From Mytilus californianus (lineage: Eukaryota; Mollusca; Bivalvia; Mytilida; Mytilidae): 64,000 nt of DNA. Positions within the stretch are counted from its first letter, which is position 1; each line of letters starts with the position of its first letter. Where the stretch lies: the NCBI RefSeq assembly GCF_021869535.1, contig NW_026262669.1, positions 558,001 to 622,000 of the forward strand. Reading direction: 5' to 3'. Below the pieces are notes generated by a model. The model saw only the letters and a list, made by a program, of their open reading frames with translations. It had not been told where the DNA came from and ran no database searches. Below are positions 12,786 through 26,000 of the stretch, in pieces. A program made the translations under genes and the position numbers.

Positions 12786-13215
12786 ATGAGTGGAATAGTA
12801 AGTTTATTGTCCCCAAGGTGCAACTATTGCCCTGAGGCGTAGCTGAGGGCAATAGTTGTATCCGAGGGGAGAATAAACTTACAATTCTGCGAATATCCAG
12901 TCAGTAAGTGTTTTATTATACCAAAAGAGACAACATACCATTAATATCGGGGATAAATCAACTATCGCAATATAAAAAGCAGTGTTTCACGTTCATTCAT
13001 AATATATTCTGAATGGTAAGGCTACGTTCTGCACTGACGTCAACCCTAGACACAATAGGTAAAACGCGACGTCGTAACTCCCGCGATATTCTCTACATTA
13101 TCCAATCCCGTATCTGAATTTGAAATTCCGCGAAATATAATGACCCTTGCGGTCAAATAGTTTCACCGAGGTCCAATAGTTGGAAACTGTTGTCCGGTCA
13201 AATAGTACAACGCTT
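12786..13215. repeat. Fold-back element
   Basis: Arms around 12800-12880 are complementary: GTTTATTGTCCCC...CAACTATTGCCCTGAGG faces GAGGGCAATAGTTG...GGGGAGAATAAAC. A second inverted pair built on CGGTCAAATAGT lies at 13150-13210. It resembles the hairpin at 480-605 in having CCGAGG-type tips. Non-coding. Confidence 0.6.
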
Positions 13216-14089
13216 GCAATTTAAAAAAAATAGTGAAAATATTGTGTACTTATTTTATATAGAAAATGATAACTGAGGTATAATAATTACTTTTAACTTA
13301 CTCTCTGTTAGTTAATTTGAAGCAAATCCTAATGGTTGCTATATCTCTGCTAGCAACTGTTGTGTTTTCTATTTCATCTGCCAGTTCTGCATATACAGAG
13401 TCTTCTCGTAGAGCTTTGAGAAACTCAATAAATCCATTTTCATCTATGTAAAAGAATGTCTATTTATTTCCTGTTCTTTTGTATTTGAGCTGGACTAGCA
13501 TTCATCATTTGACTATCAGCTATAGTCAACACATCACGTGATATCAGATGATCGACTATTTTCTCATGCTGTATACTGTCAATTACATTTGAATAGTTCT
13601 TTTGTAGACGAACTTGATACACCGGAACTGTCGACTCTGACAATCCTACAATTGTTTTACAACTTGAGACATCACCTCATATACAGTTATAAAAATGACA
13701 CAAAGTAAAAGAATCTAATGAAGATTGACAACATTAATATTTTGGAGTATTTTAAGATTCGTTTCAATAGCAATCCAGCGTTTTACTACACTGGTGAAAG
13801 AGTAGGTCAAATACTGTATTTACTATTATGGATGTAGAGTAGGTCTTTAAATGAAAATGTGTTTTTGATAAATCTGTTAAAATCCTGTGGTTAGTATTTC
13901 CTATTCAAATATGAAACAAAAGTATTCTCTGTATAATGACTTTTCCGACTTGATAAGCGATTTGACAGACACAATCACGTTCTAAACCTTTGGTTTGGGC
14001 GACCTAATAAGAATAAGGACAGACACAATAGGAGACCATACCTTTTGTTTGGGATGCTTGATATTACAATGAAAGGGGACAAACATACT
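13216..14089. other. AT-rich intergenic sequence
   Basis: No supported feature seen. Confidence 0.45.
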
Positions 14090-14480
14090 TATAAAAATAA
14101 GGAGATGTGGTATGATTGTCAACGAGACAACTATCCATCAAAGTTCAAATGAAGTGGATGGAAGCAACTATAGGAAACCGTACAGCATTCAGTAATGAGG
14201 AAAAAAAAAAACACTTACCATATAGTGGGCTATCAAAGGCTGCAACATGAAAAATATAAAACAATTCAATAGAGCAAACTAACTGCATAATTTATAACAA
14301 AACAATTTACGAAAAGAAACATGACAGAAATAAACAAACGGCAAACACTGAACAACAGGCTCCAGACTAGGAACAGGCGCATAAAGAATGTGGCCGGGTC
14401 ACACATGTTTGTTCAACCCTTCTCTAACCGTGGACAATGGTGTAACAGGACAGCATAACATCAAACTATAACAATCTTTT
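14090..14480 (+). repeat. Interspersed repeat family B, long copy
   Basis: Begins at GATGTGGTATGATTGTCAAC and runs through the AAAACAATTCAATAGAGC and GGCTCCAGACTAGGAACAGG blocks, so it keeps more of the 3' part than the other plus copies. Confidence 0.7.
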
Positions 14481-14849
14481 GAAAATGGCCTAACTCATCA
14501 GATCGACACAAAGCAGAAAAAAAAACGTCTATCAAAAACACCGGACGTGGGAGGGTATTTATTCATCCCTCATAACAAACAACAAAAAACACACTAAGTA
14601 CATATCTTAGAACTCGCAGTTACTGACATCTAGTTCAAATCCAATTACAACTAATATAAAAGGTCATGTATGTAAGACTGAATTATCAATCAGTACACAT
14701 CCAATATCTAATGGATTTAGTGTAAAGACGTCATTAACAATTAGAGAAAAAACATGTGCAATGTCACAATAAAGGCATCGACAGATTGTAGTGCCATTAA
14801 AGGGCATATGTGTATTACAATACTATTTAGTATATAGACTGTCGTACAA
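14481..14849. other. AT-rich intergenic sequence
   Basis: Nothing recognised. Confidence 0.4.
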
Positions 14850-15045
14850 GTGAGAGGTTTAGCGCTATAAATCCAGGTTCAATCCACCATTTTCTACATA
14901 AGAAAATGTCTGTACCAAGTCAAGAATATGACAGTTGTTGTCCATTCGTTTGATGTGTTTTGTCATTTGATTTTGCCATGTGATTAGGGACTTTCCGATT
15001 GAATTTTCCTCGGAGTTCAGTATTTTTGTGATTTTACTTTTTAAT
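14850..15045 (-). repeat. Interspersed repeat family C, minus copy
   Basis: Reverse complement of the 9310 copy: TCCACCATTTTCTACATAAG, GACAGTTGTTGTCCATTCGT and AATTTTCCTCGGAGTTCAGT are all present in order. Confidence 0.75.
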
Positions 15046-15284
15046 TAACTGATAAGAAATAATAATAATAGTTATACCAATAAAACAATATTCAAAGATC
15101 TAACTACAGTGGGCAGTCCATATATCAAGATAATGACCAGTTTTTCAATAACTATTATATATGTAATTATCGTCATCCGAGAAAATGCATCTATCATGTT
15201 TATGTGCCTGTCCTAATTGCGTTGAGATAAAATGTAAATTCTATGATATTCATCCAAAAAGATTATTTTTTAGATAGGGTTGAG
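15046..15284. other. AT-rich spacer
   Basis: No feature seen. Confidence 0.4.
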
Positions 15285-15480
15285 AAGAAAAGAAAAGAGC
15301 CTGTAATGCATTGCAACAACTATCCACCAGAGTTCAAGCCATGAAGATAAAAACAATTTCAAGGCAACAATAAAAACAAACCCACACCAGATAGTCAGCT
15401 ATAAAAGGCTCTGACATGAAACATGTGAAACGAGAAATTTTAGGGCCTAATTTATACAGTACAATTTACGAAAACCAAAT
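15285..15480 (+). repeat. Interspersed repeat family B, diverged plus copy
   Basis: Keeps ACAACTATCCACCAGAGTTC and CAGATAGTCAGCTATAAAAG and ends near AATTTACGAAAACCAAATATG. More diverged than other copies. Confidence 0.55.
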
Positions 15481-15481
15481 A

Positions 15482-15680
15482 TGAAATTTGGCTATACGAT
15501 ATGTATTTTCTCTCTCATTGTTTGTGGCCGTTTACGTTTAGCTTCTAGTTGTTACAGTCTTCGCCCATTGGTCTCTGGTGGACAGTTTTTCATTAGCAAT
15601 GATACTATAGTTTCTCATTTTCTATATTACATTCTTTTTCTGAAATACGTTAACATGGTTACTTATCTGTTTCCTGTTTG
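15482..15680 (-). repeat. Interspersed repeat family B, diverged minus copy
   Basis: Reads in reverse as the 5' half of family B (TGGTCTCTGGTGGACAG; TTTTTCATTAGCAATGATAC). With the preceding plus copy it makes a head-to-head pair. The 66-codon frame across it is repeat-derived. Confidence 0.5.
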
Positions 15681-16014
15681 ATAGCATACATACAAAAGCT
15701 ATAAAATGATGCATATTACATGAGTAAAAATGTCAAGCCAAATTATATTTGTGTTAGTAAATCTTACCAAAGAAGACTACTGACTTCATTTCTTGACGAT
15801 TACAAGACCCACATTCTTAAATTCGGCCAGGGCACTGATAAAACAGATTGTATCTTCAATTATACCTAACACTGATATCGAAATCTGGAATTTATTTCAT
15901 GAAAATGAATATGTGAACTACATTTGTAATATTTTATTACATTGATTTAAACATATATTACAAAAATCGTATTTTGATTTTTTTCTAATTGTAATATCAT
16001 TTTTAGAACAATTT
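15681..16014. other. AT-rich intergenic sequence
   Basis: No feature seen. Confidence 0.45.
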
Positions 16015-16575
16015 GTAAACAAATATCCAGGATTTACAACCATAGCCTGCGGTAACGATACACTGGACAATCACATCCTACGGTAACGATATACTGGACA
16101 ACCATATCCTATGGTAACGATAAACTGGACAACCATATCCTACGGCAATAATATACTAAACAACCATACTCTGCCGTAACGATATACTGGACAACCATAC
16201 CCTACGGTAACGATATACTGGACAACCATATCCTACAGTAACGATATGCTGGACAACCATATCCTACAGTAACGATATGCTGGACAACCATACCCTACGG
16301 TAACGATATACTGGACAACCATATCCTACGGTAACGATATACTGGACAACCATACCCTACGGTAACGATATACTGGACAACCATTCCTTACGGCAACGAT
16401 ATACTGGACAACCATACCTTACGGTAACGATATACTGGACAATTATATCCTACGGTACCGATATACTGGAAGACCATACCCTACGGTAACAATATACTGG
16501 ACAACCATACCCTATAGTAACAATATACAGGACACCCATTTACTACGGTAACGATATACTGGACAACCATATGGG
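16015..16575. repeat. Minisatellite array, 31-bp period, about 18 units
   Basis: Unit is CCTACGGTAACGATATACTG followed by GACAACCATA. Units vary by single changes (CTACAGTAACGATATGC, CTACGGCAATAATATAC). The longest and most regular array in the window. Confidence 0.93.
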
Positions 16576-16773
16576 ATTATGTTAAATGCTATTGGGATAG
16601 GGTTAGGGTATAAACATAAGGGCTAGTGTTAGGGAATAGAAATTAAGGTTATGTTAAAGAATTACGGATGTCAGTGATGTGTAAGTTTTTGTTCCATATT
16701 AAAGGTCTCACTGTGACTCTGAAATGAAGCCATTAGGAAAAATGCGCCATTCCTTGGCATGTTATTATTAGTC
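16576..16773. other. Short spacer after the 31-bp array
   Basis: Contains one GGGTTAGGG telomere-like match only; not an array. Confidence 0.4.
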
Positions 16774-18080
16774 CAGTGGCGGATCCAGAGGGGGCGTAGA
16801 GGGCGTACGCCCCCCTTTGCTTGCACTTTTTTTTTTGTAAAATGATTAATCGGACTAGACTTTGCGAACTTTGCCATTTCCCGTGTATTTAATTTTTATG
16901 CGACAATTCTTTACTTATAAAGATATTTTTCGCTCGTATTTACTGTAATATATTATTGATTATGTCAAAGTCATGTGATTCGCTACGGTGGAGTTGACCA
17001 GTACGTCGAAAAAAACGTCACTCAGTCATTCTGAAATTCAAATTACAGTAACACATTGCTTAGGTTGAGGATGACAAGCATGACGTCTTTAAAGCGACAA
17101 AGTATTGAGCAAGAACGTATTGACTTCTCTTTCACAATTCCACCCAACAAAAAATAATACTCTATAACACTCTATCTCATGAAAAAAAAAGTTCCACAGC
17201 AATATTATTTACCTACGAAAACATGTTTAACCCCACACGCCCCAGCCTATTAATAACATTGCTGAATAGTAATCCCCAATCAGTAAGCTCTAGATATAGA
17301 TTTAATTTAAAGTCTAAGGTACGGACCATTTGATTTGAGGGGGCAGTCTTAGATATTTTAGAGAAAAAATTCTGACCTTGATTTTTGGTATAAAAACAAA
17401 TATTGTGGCCGTATCTGGATTGAAAACAATAATCTTGTCCACTTTTTTGCTAGACTGAAACCGCATTTCGTTTCTGATTAGAGATAGTAAAAAAAAAACA
17501 ATCCGGAGTAATGAATAATTTCCGTAAAAAAAAAAATATTTTGCCCGACTGCAACCTGCCTGCTTGGTGTGGCCTATATGTCTCCATGTGTAGACCGTCA
17601 TTCACAACTTCATTTTCGTTTCCGACTCATTCGTAGCCTTTGGTTGATTTGGAACCCCTCACTTCCCTTGTTGGTTGAAACATTTCAACCAAACATTTGG
17701 ATACAAATTGCTTGTTTGTCTTTCTTCGTGTCGATCGTAATGTAAACTTCATTGAATAGCCGTATATCTTGTTTACAACAAGAAATCTGTGAGGTTATGC
17801 TAACAAACCATACAACAAACGAGAATTTTCCATGTCCATTTTTTACTGACAAATCCCACATCAAATATATTAATTAGTACATAGCTTTGGATTCATCCAA
17901 TAATTTTATAATAGACAATTAATGGAGATAATACGGCACCAAAAATATCAAAACCCTACACTTTAACTATAAAATGCATTTTACACTTATTTTATGTTTT
18001 TTAGCCAAAAAAGGTCAAAAAAATTTTTCTTTATTACTTTATTACTACGCCCCCTTTCCAAAATCCTGGATCCGTCCTTG
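16774..18080. mobile_element. Possible hAT-like non-autonomous element
   Basis: Left end reads CAGTGGCGGATCCAGAGG. The right end, read in reverse complement, is CAAGGACGGATCCAGGATTT. About 12 of the first 15 positions agree, and both are followed by a run of G and GGGGGCG. CAGTGGCGGATCCAG is the kind of terminal inverted repeat seen in hAT-type elements. I see no clear 8-bp target duplication and no transposase, so the two ends may belong to different copies. A third related end (GCAGATCCAGGATTTAG) lies at 18838. Confidence 0.4.
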
Positions 18081-20339
18081 ATTACATATACACATATATA
18101 GCTGGCATGCCAATACTGTAAACCAACTAATTTTTGCGAGCGATTTATTTTCGCGACTTTCGCGATTAGAAAAATAACTGACCGCATTTCGTGTCTGATT
18201 GCACGAGGATAAAAGCTTATGTGAAGGATTACTGCCAGTCACTCAACGTCAATCCGTTGCACTACGAACAGTGTATACGCAAGTTAATGTAGTCCCAACC
18301 AAAAAGATAGATCTAAATATCTAAAAGGAAACATAATTGAGCAGGTATGTGCGGTAAAATAATTTGCAGTAAATTCATTGCATTGAAGTGCAAGGTTTCT
18401 TGATTATCAACAGAATAGCCTGGGATTTTCAAGAAATATTAATTATTGGAAATATTTAAAATGCCATTTACAGTCATAGCCGGCAAAATGATAGGTGACT
18501 GCAGGCAGGTCACATTCACATAGCACCAACTTTTAAAATATTGTAGATATATTTACGTTGGGTATCATGGATTTGCAATTATTTATATGAGGGACATTGG
18601 GAGGAAATGGAAAGGCCAGACATGAAGCATTGTTCTCGAAAGTATCTTATGAATAAGACATGTCTTACGATTGTTTAAGAACATGTCATACAATATGTAT
18701 TCGAAAGGGTCTCAAGTCATGATATTCATAACTTTTATTGTACACTTAAGACACCTTACGACATGACTTATGATGGTCTTATGATTGTAATTAATGTTAC
18801 GTCATCACACCTTTTTTTTATTTGCTCATGCAACATGCAGATCCAGGATTTAGAAAAAAGGGGGCCCAAACAAGGCATCGTTTGGAGTGGTATAAGCTAA
18901 AAGTTTATACATAAACCATATATGTAGCTCTCCTATAAAATCCGTTTCTGCATGAAGCCTTGCTTGCTCTCTTTTTGGCAGTTTGTTCTGCCGTTTAATC
19001 TGCTAAATAATTAAGATTTATTTCTTCTCCATTTCGTAATTTAAAATGAATCTCCAGCGACGTACAATTTGGAATCCTTTTCTTTGTAATGATTATTTTA
19101 ATAAAAATTTATAATATTTCTTTCTTTATATAGTAGTTCATTAACGTATTTGCACGGGCATTTCTTTAAGCGGGTACTCTATGTACCAAATCTTAAAAGT
19201 ATTCCCAATTAGATAACACTTCGTTATAATAGTACATGAACGCGAAGTTCTATCTAAAATAAACAAATTATCAACTCAGATGTTAACTCCTCTTCATATA
19301 TAATTTCATGTTCATCGTGTTCAATATAATGAAAACAATATGAAATATTCGTATAAGTTAAGAATAGTAACAGATATTATTTTCATAGTTACATATTTTT
19401 ACTTTTGACTGTCATTAGAACATCAGAGGTATGACTATCTTATGACAGCTATAATTTACATTCTATGGCGTAGCATATGATAGTCATAAGATGGTCATAA
19501 CTTTTGCCTTAAGATGAATCGAAAAACAGCCTCGGGACTTTTAAAAATTAACAAAATAAAATGTGTACTTATTTATTTCGTGAAAATAGGTATTTATTTG
19601 CTGTACAGCAACTGAATTTGGAATCCAGAAAAAATCTAAAGGGGCATATTTAGGAAGTTCACTGAATCAACAGGTGAACTTCGTCTAAGAATTAACAAAC
19701 GTTCTATTGAAGATTAGTCCATAACCCTGTAATTCTTTATAATTCACAATTTGCATCTTATTAAGATAAAAAAAATCCTTAACAAGACACGATACTCTGA
19801 TGATTGTATACAATGTAACAATGACCCAAAACGGCAGGTGAGATAGATTTTGGATACATTTTGAAATATTAGTTTAGTACAATTAGTAAAATACAAGTAT
19901 CTAAATCTCGTGTTTGTGGGACAACAAAATTATACCCAAACCTCATAAATAGTTTCCGCATTGAACATCTAAATAATCTTATCAGTTTGTTTAAATATTT
20001 TGATAATTTAAACCGTTATAATGACAGGTATCCACCAGTTTCCCTCCTGAAGGCCTCGATAAGTATTGATTGTATTTATATATTTACTTTGGAGTCGTTA
20101 ACATGCAACCTTATCAAATATGGGGACCACATTTTGGTAAGTATAAACACGAATTGTATTTTTATGTCAAAGTAAAAGTTAAATTGATGATAAACAAAAT
20201 CTATATGTTTTCTAACTTAGTTTCAATATGTAAGGTGCTACATATCTTCAAATAAATGTGCAAAGTAGTAGATAACTTCAACTTGGAAACAGTGTGACTA
20301 GACTTCAATATCAAACCTTTACTTATTCATATGCCACCG
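18081..20339. other. AT-rich intergenic sequence
   Basis: Two segments, 18640-18800 and 19420-19530, both carry clusters of TCTTATGA/TCATAAGA-type half palindromes with TTAAGACA and probably belong to one degraded palindromic repeat. No gene seen. Confidence 0.4.
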
Positions 20340-20553
20340 CGGTTATCTGATGGTAGTGTGAATCCACTCCTAGGGGTTCTCTGGTGGTAGTGTGAATCCA
20401 CTCTCGGAGGTTACTCTGGTAGTAGTGAATTCACTCCTGGGATTAACTTTGGTTGTAGTGTGAAGCCACTCCTGAGGTAACTCTGGTTGTAGTGTGAATC
20501 CACTCCTGGGGGTAACTCTGGTGGTAGTATGAATCCACTCCTGGGGGTAACTC
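20340..20553. repeat. Minisatellite array, 34-bp period, 6 units
   Basis: Units are built on TAGTGTGAATCCACTCCTGG plus GGTAACTCTGGTGG. Anchors at 20361, 20395, 20428, 20463, 20497 and 20532. Confidence 0.9.
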
Positions 20554-20639
20554 AGCTTTTTGAATCATATTCAAAAATATTGTAGTTTCAGTATAACGAT
20601 TCTGGTTCCTATTGACTGTTACATTATGAACTAGTACTT

Positions 20640-21035
20640 AACAATCATTTACATGTAGTCATATGCATATAAGTCATGTCGGTCTAATCCAAACAGCGTA
20701 TACATTTATATGTAGTCATATGACATATTAGCCTTGTTGGTCTAATCCAAACAGCGTATACATTTACATGTAATCATATGACATATTAGCCTTGTCGGTC
20801 TAATTCAAACAGCGTATGCATTTACATGTAATCATATGACATATTAGTCGTGTCGATCTAATTCAAACAGCATATACATTTACATGTAATCATATGACAT
20901 ATTAGTCGTGTCGGTCTAATTCAAACAGCGTATACATTTACATGTAATCATATGACACATTAGTCGTGTCGGTCTAATTCAAACAGCGTTAACATTTACA
21001 TGTAGTCATATGACATATTAGTCTGTCCTTCCTGA
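20640..21035. repeat. Minisatellite array, 58-bp period, 7 units
   Basis: Units carry TTTACATGTAATCATATGAC, TATTAGTCGTGTCGGTCTAA and TTCAAACAGCGTATACA. CATATG anchors at 20717, 20775, 20833, 20891, 20949 and 21007 are exactly 58 bp apart. Confidence 0.92.
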
Positions 21036-21704
21036 ATTGACATGTGATATTTGCCACTGATTGTTTAACCTAAACATGTCCCGTGTAAACGTGTATCGAC
21101 TGTAGGCGGTCGTTTGCTTGACCCTTCCTTCGTCAAAATACAGATTTAAAAGATGGTGCTTAATGAATAATTACTGAAAACGCCACATTTAGAATGAAAT
21201 CGACACATCTTGAAATTACATGCAAACCTTAAATATTTTTATATGAACAACAAGTTAAGTAGATGTATACATTAAGAGACAGCAATCGAACGAAATAAAC
21301 AACAAAATAACATCTAAAGGTCTCCAACAATCTTTAATAAAAGAAATATATAATCTATCAAAAAAAATAAAAAATCTTCCCTTATAAAAAATTGAAAATA
21401 AATTAAACAGAAACTAAGATCTGTCATCCACATCATATTCTATAATCTAAAAAAACACTTTTGACATAAGACTACTACTGATGATGTTCCTGAGTTTGAA
21501 CAGGGACGTTGGAATGTGCTGTAAGTAAACTATTTTTTATATCTGAATCCTCCATCATTTCTTTGGTATACCTGTACATGCACAATTGATCTTTGTATCA
21601 AACATTCAATTTGGGTAAATCTCTGTGCAAAAAAAGTTTGATACCAATGTTTGTGAATAACATTTTTTCTGAAAGTACGTCAAAGTGAATGTCCAGAAAT
21701 TTCT
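21036..21704. other. AT-rich sequence between arrays
   Basis: A GT-donor-like GTAAGT follows TGGAATGTGCT at 21523 and could end a non-coding first exon of the downstream gene, but this is speculative. Confidence 0.3.
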
Positions 21705-22010
21705 TAAGAGGGACCTGCGGTTCACACTATTGATTGCTGAAGAGGGATGTACGGTTCACACAATTGATTGCTTAAAAGGTATGTGCGGTTCACACAATTG
21801 ATTGCTTCAGAGGCATGTTCGGTTCGCACAACTGATTGCTTAAGAGAGATGTGCGGTTCACACAATGGATTGCTGAAGAGGGATGTGCGGTTCACACAAT
21901 TGATTACTTAAAAGGGATGTGCGGTTCACATAATTGATTGCTGAAGAGGGATGTGCGGTTCACACAATTGATTGCTTAAGAGGGATGTGCGGTTCACAGA
22001 ATTGATTGTG
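21705..22010. repeat. Minisatellite array, about 35-bp period, 9 units
   Basis: Units are GGGATGTGCGGTTCACACAA followed by TTGATTGCTTAAGA or TTGATTGCTGAAGA. Confidence 0.9.
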
Positions 22011-22920
22011 AGTTATACATGGAGCGATATGAAATCAGCATGGTTAAAATCATTTTGAAGTAAAATCTAACTTGCATTTGTTTTGTCGGTTTGAGAGAAT
22101 GGCACTAATTCCTCTACCTTCTCAATACGACTTCTGATTAAATTCATGTTGCATCACAATGAAAATATTTTCCGACATAATTGAATGAATTCTATACGAT
22201 TTCGGATATACCGAAGAAACAAAAAAGAAACGTTTTTTGAATATTTTAGCAGAAATGTTAATTATGAAAGTATAGCCTGATTTTCATGGCGGTAAGTTAT
22301 ATAGCCCTTGCATAGGATAACATAATAAGAGCTAAATACCGTATTAATATTCGAAAACACAAGGGAGGCCATGCTTAAAGTACTGAATTTCTCTCTAAGG
22401 GGATTGACACTAGGAAGTCAGTTTACCTAAGTAAGGGATTGAACATACTGTGCGCTACAACACTTTAATTATAACACTTCCCTGCAGCTACTGGAACGCA
22501 TTTACACCCGGTTAGTTGGGTACCACAGTGAAACAGAGGTCATTGGTGTTATACGTCTTTGAATGCCGCACAGTTGTGCTAAAGTGCAAATAGTGTGACT
22601 ACTAGCAATACTCTTGCAACATTAAGTATAATGCCATTATCTTCTCGTGTGAAACATTGCGTGTGAAACATTGAAGATGCATTGTAATCAAATGGTTAAT
22701 CACGTTTTTGTCTATTGCATCAGAATCAGTTATGTAAAAAAACACAATAAATTGATTGTAAATATGTACAATGGTTGCTCCTTTAGCAGCATATTCTTAT
22801 AATTATCAAAGTCAGTATGAAAGAACATGATACCTAGATGTAATTGTTTGTTAGTTCAACATCGAAAGGACCCTTCATATCGTTGACATAGACATGATAT
22901 CAGATGTATTTATTTTTTAG
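22011..22920. other. Region upstream of the small membrane-protein gene
   Basis: Slightly less AT-rich around 22480-22580. No TATA box can be assigned with confidence. A TTATTTTTTAG acceptor-like end closes it at 22920. Confidence 0.4.
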
Positions 22921-23015
22921 GGTGATGGATTTTACGTAAAGCTGGAGAATGACGAAGTTGACGTTGATTGTCTCGCTTTTGTGCACAGTTATAGTCTGCC
23001 AAGTATATGCACAAG
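22921..23015 (+). CDS. Exon 1 (signal peptide) of the 76-residue membrane protein
   Basis: Coding from ATG at 22949 to 23015; donor CAAG|GTATGT. The first 28 nt are probably 5' untranslated, preceded by TATTTTTTAG, which looks like an acceptor, so a further upstream non-coding exon is likely. It codes residues 1-22: Lys at position 3, a hydrophobic core and a Y-A-Q end suited to signal peptidase. Confidence 0.7.
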
Positions 23016-26000
23016 GTATGTCCTAGTGTGTTATTCAATCAACGTTTTTTTTCAATGATAAGCCAGATATATAAATCATTGACTCATTGAATAGATAACA
23101 ATTAGTAAATTTCAACGTACCAAGAAACTTTCCATTTTGAATTTTCCTTGGAGTTCGGTATTTTTGTAATTTCCTAGGATATACAATATAGATTTCATAA
23201 GTCTTAGATTTTGGACATACATTTATCAGTTGCCACATCCCGCCACATTGTGTATTTGCTTGTCCCACGTCAGGAGACTGTAATTCAGTGGTTGTCGTTT
23301 GTTGCTGTATATCATATTCGCTTTCCAGTTATTATTTTTTGTACATTGACCAGGCAGTTGGTATTCTTGTTTCAATTGTCTTAAATTTTACATGTTGGGA
23401 GCCTTTTATATCTAGCTATACGGTATGGATTCAACTCATTGTACAAGGACGGACAGTGACCTATAGTTACATTTTCCTCTGTCATTTTGTCTCTTATGGA
23501 AAGATGTCTCATTTGCAACCATACCTCATCTCCTTATTGTCATACCGAACGAGTGCGTGCAAAAAGGCCTTCGTACTAAATATGATGTTTATTGCTGTTC
23601 GTAAAAGGTCCGGTGGCTAATATTTAATACATTGCTGTACAATTTATAAATAAAAAGATGTGGTATGAGTGCCAATGAGACAACTCTCCATTCAAGTCAC
23701 AATATATAAAAAGTAACAATTATAGGTCTAAGTACGGCCTTCAACACGGCGCCTTGGCTCACACCGAACAGCAAGCTATAAAGGGCCCCAAAATGACTAG
23801 TGTAAAACAATTCAAACAGGAAAAACAACGATCTAATCTACATAAAAAACGAGATAGTATGATATTAACCGTGATTAATGTTTAATCGTTAAAACATGCT
23901 CAATTGATAACAGTAAAATGTTAACTTGTTCGTGATATTTCATGAATAAGATCGGACATATATCTGATGCAGACTTATTAATCGATTGTTTAATTCTTTT
24001 TTGTCCTGCAGTGTATCAAATATTGTCCACTGGACCTTTAAGGAATATATATATACAAAGTGAAAACAGATGATGAAATCGAATGAACTCCAAGGAGATC
24101 TGTTGTGTCGAACGGGTAGACCTCTCCTAATATGCATGCATTACCCGCCTTGCTAATGTCGACTCAACATATTCAACATGTCACGAAACGGAATATAAAA
24201 CAACGCCAACATACAAGTTTAATATAAAGACATAAGTCTCGTCACCATATCTGAAGCCTGCAATCCATTAATTTTACGTTGGTTGTTGTCTGACATAATT
24301 ATTTTCAACATAAAAAAAGTTAGCTGTTCTTTTTGCTGAAATGTTTCACATTTTGTCTTGCCGAGGAGGTGGTATTAATGCTTACTATACGGTATGGATT
24401 TTGCGCATTGTTGAAACTGTAAAAAAAGAGGATACAAGGAATAAACTCATTCAGAAAATGCAATGCATTCACGTAAATTCAGGTATATGAAACAATATGT
24501 TCTATATCATTCAACCAATCTGAGTGAAAAGTAAAATAATAAAAATACTCCATGAAAAATTCTAAACGGATAACACTTCATCAAATGACAAAATCAAAAG
24601 CTCACACACATCAAACGAATGGCAGTCGCGTATAATTCCATTATATTGACAACAATGTATGAGCCAAACAAACAGACACAATAAGTTAAAATGTCAAAAA
24701 TTGGGGTACGGCAGTCAACATGGTGTTTTTATCTTAATTACTATAAAAACAAGCAACTATGTCAACAAAGAAAAGCAAACTGGCATATAGACACTCTATA
24801 GACAAAGCCCGTAAGCAAAAAAGACAAGAATGCTAAAAACGACAATAGCACAATAACACAATGGCGAGACACGCCAAAAGAATATTACAAAAAATGAACT
24901 ATAACCAGTAAAGGTTTACAATATACAAAGAAAAATAAAAAGAATCACAAATACGTTTTACGCTATTACACTGTATTTAATTTGTAATATTTCTGTTCTA
25001 GGATCTATACAAAATGACAATGCTGCAGCTTCGAACGTACCAACTAGGTTAGTACAGTAAAACCATATAACGGACAGAAGGTTTACCACAATGCAAGCAC
25101 AACATGGGGTTGATTACACCATTTGAACGTGCGCAACCCCCATCTTGCCCGTCTAGATCATATGTCATGAACCCATAACACACAATAAATCCTATCTGTA
25201 AAAAAAATGTTCGAATAAGAAAAGAAAGCATGAATGCATTTATAATTATTCAGCGCTAGTAAATCATAAATCGGTTCCGCTAATGACGTTGTTCGATATA
25301 ATTGATAGACGATTGTCGTTATTACTGTTTGCTTGGCGTCGTTATTACTTGTGGTCTTTTACATATCCGGTTAATAAGTTTCGTTAATTCAACGATTTGT
25401 AGTTGAGTTGCTGACATTAAAACGTCTTGCAAAAGCATGTGTTTTATCTCTGAAAGTAACTTTCCGAAGGCTCGATTGCAATTTTTGTCATTGAGTCGAG
25501 ACCATAGATAAAACAAATAAAATAAATGATATAAAGTCATATGATTAAACAAATTCAAGTATGCAACGCATGCATTAGAACAGACAAACAGGTTTAAAAA
25601 CCGACCGTGCGATACCCTCATTGGTTGTCAATGTCATTAAACACCCCCTACTAGTAGGTTTAACAATGACAAGTATTCAGCTGTCAGAAATAACGAACTT
25701 CATGCTGTTTTACTCATCAGTATATATCATTAATCAATATATTCAATAACAGAAGGTAAACATTGTGATCTGGTTGGTGTGTTTTTATTTAAAAAAGGAC
25801 ATAGCTGGCGAAAATAAATATCAAGTCTTTTATTTGGACATTGGACATTGGACATAACGGCTGCCTCAATTACATTTGCATGTGTTCCAGTAAAATTTAT
25901 ATATACTTTATATTTGCATTGTTTGTATTAACTAATATATTTCAGTATGGCTATAGGGGCTATCGTCGCTACCGCTGTTCTTTGTGGAATTGGTGCCATA

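Noticed and set aside
16576-16670. Interstitial telomere sequence (GGGTTAGGG)
   Set aside because: Only one short match, no array of TTAGGG.
23288-23620. 110-codon plus open frame
   Set aside because: Falls on a reverse copy of repeat family B in an intron of the small membrane-protein gene.
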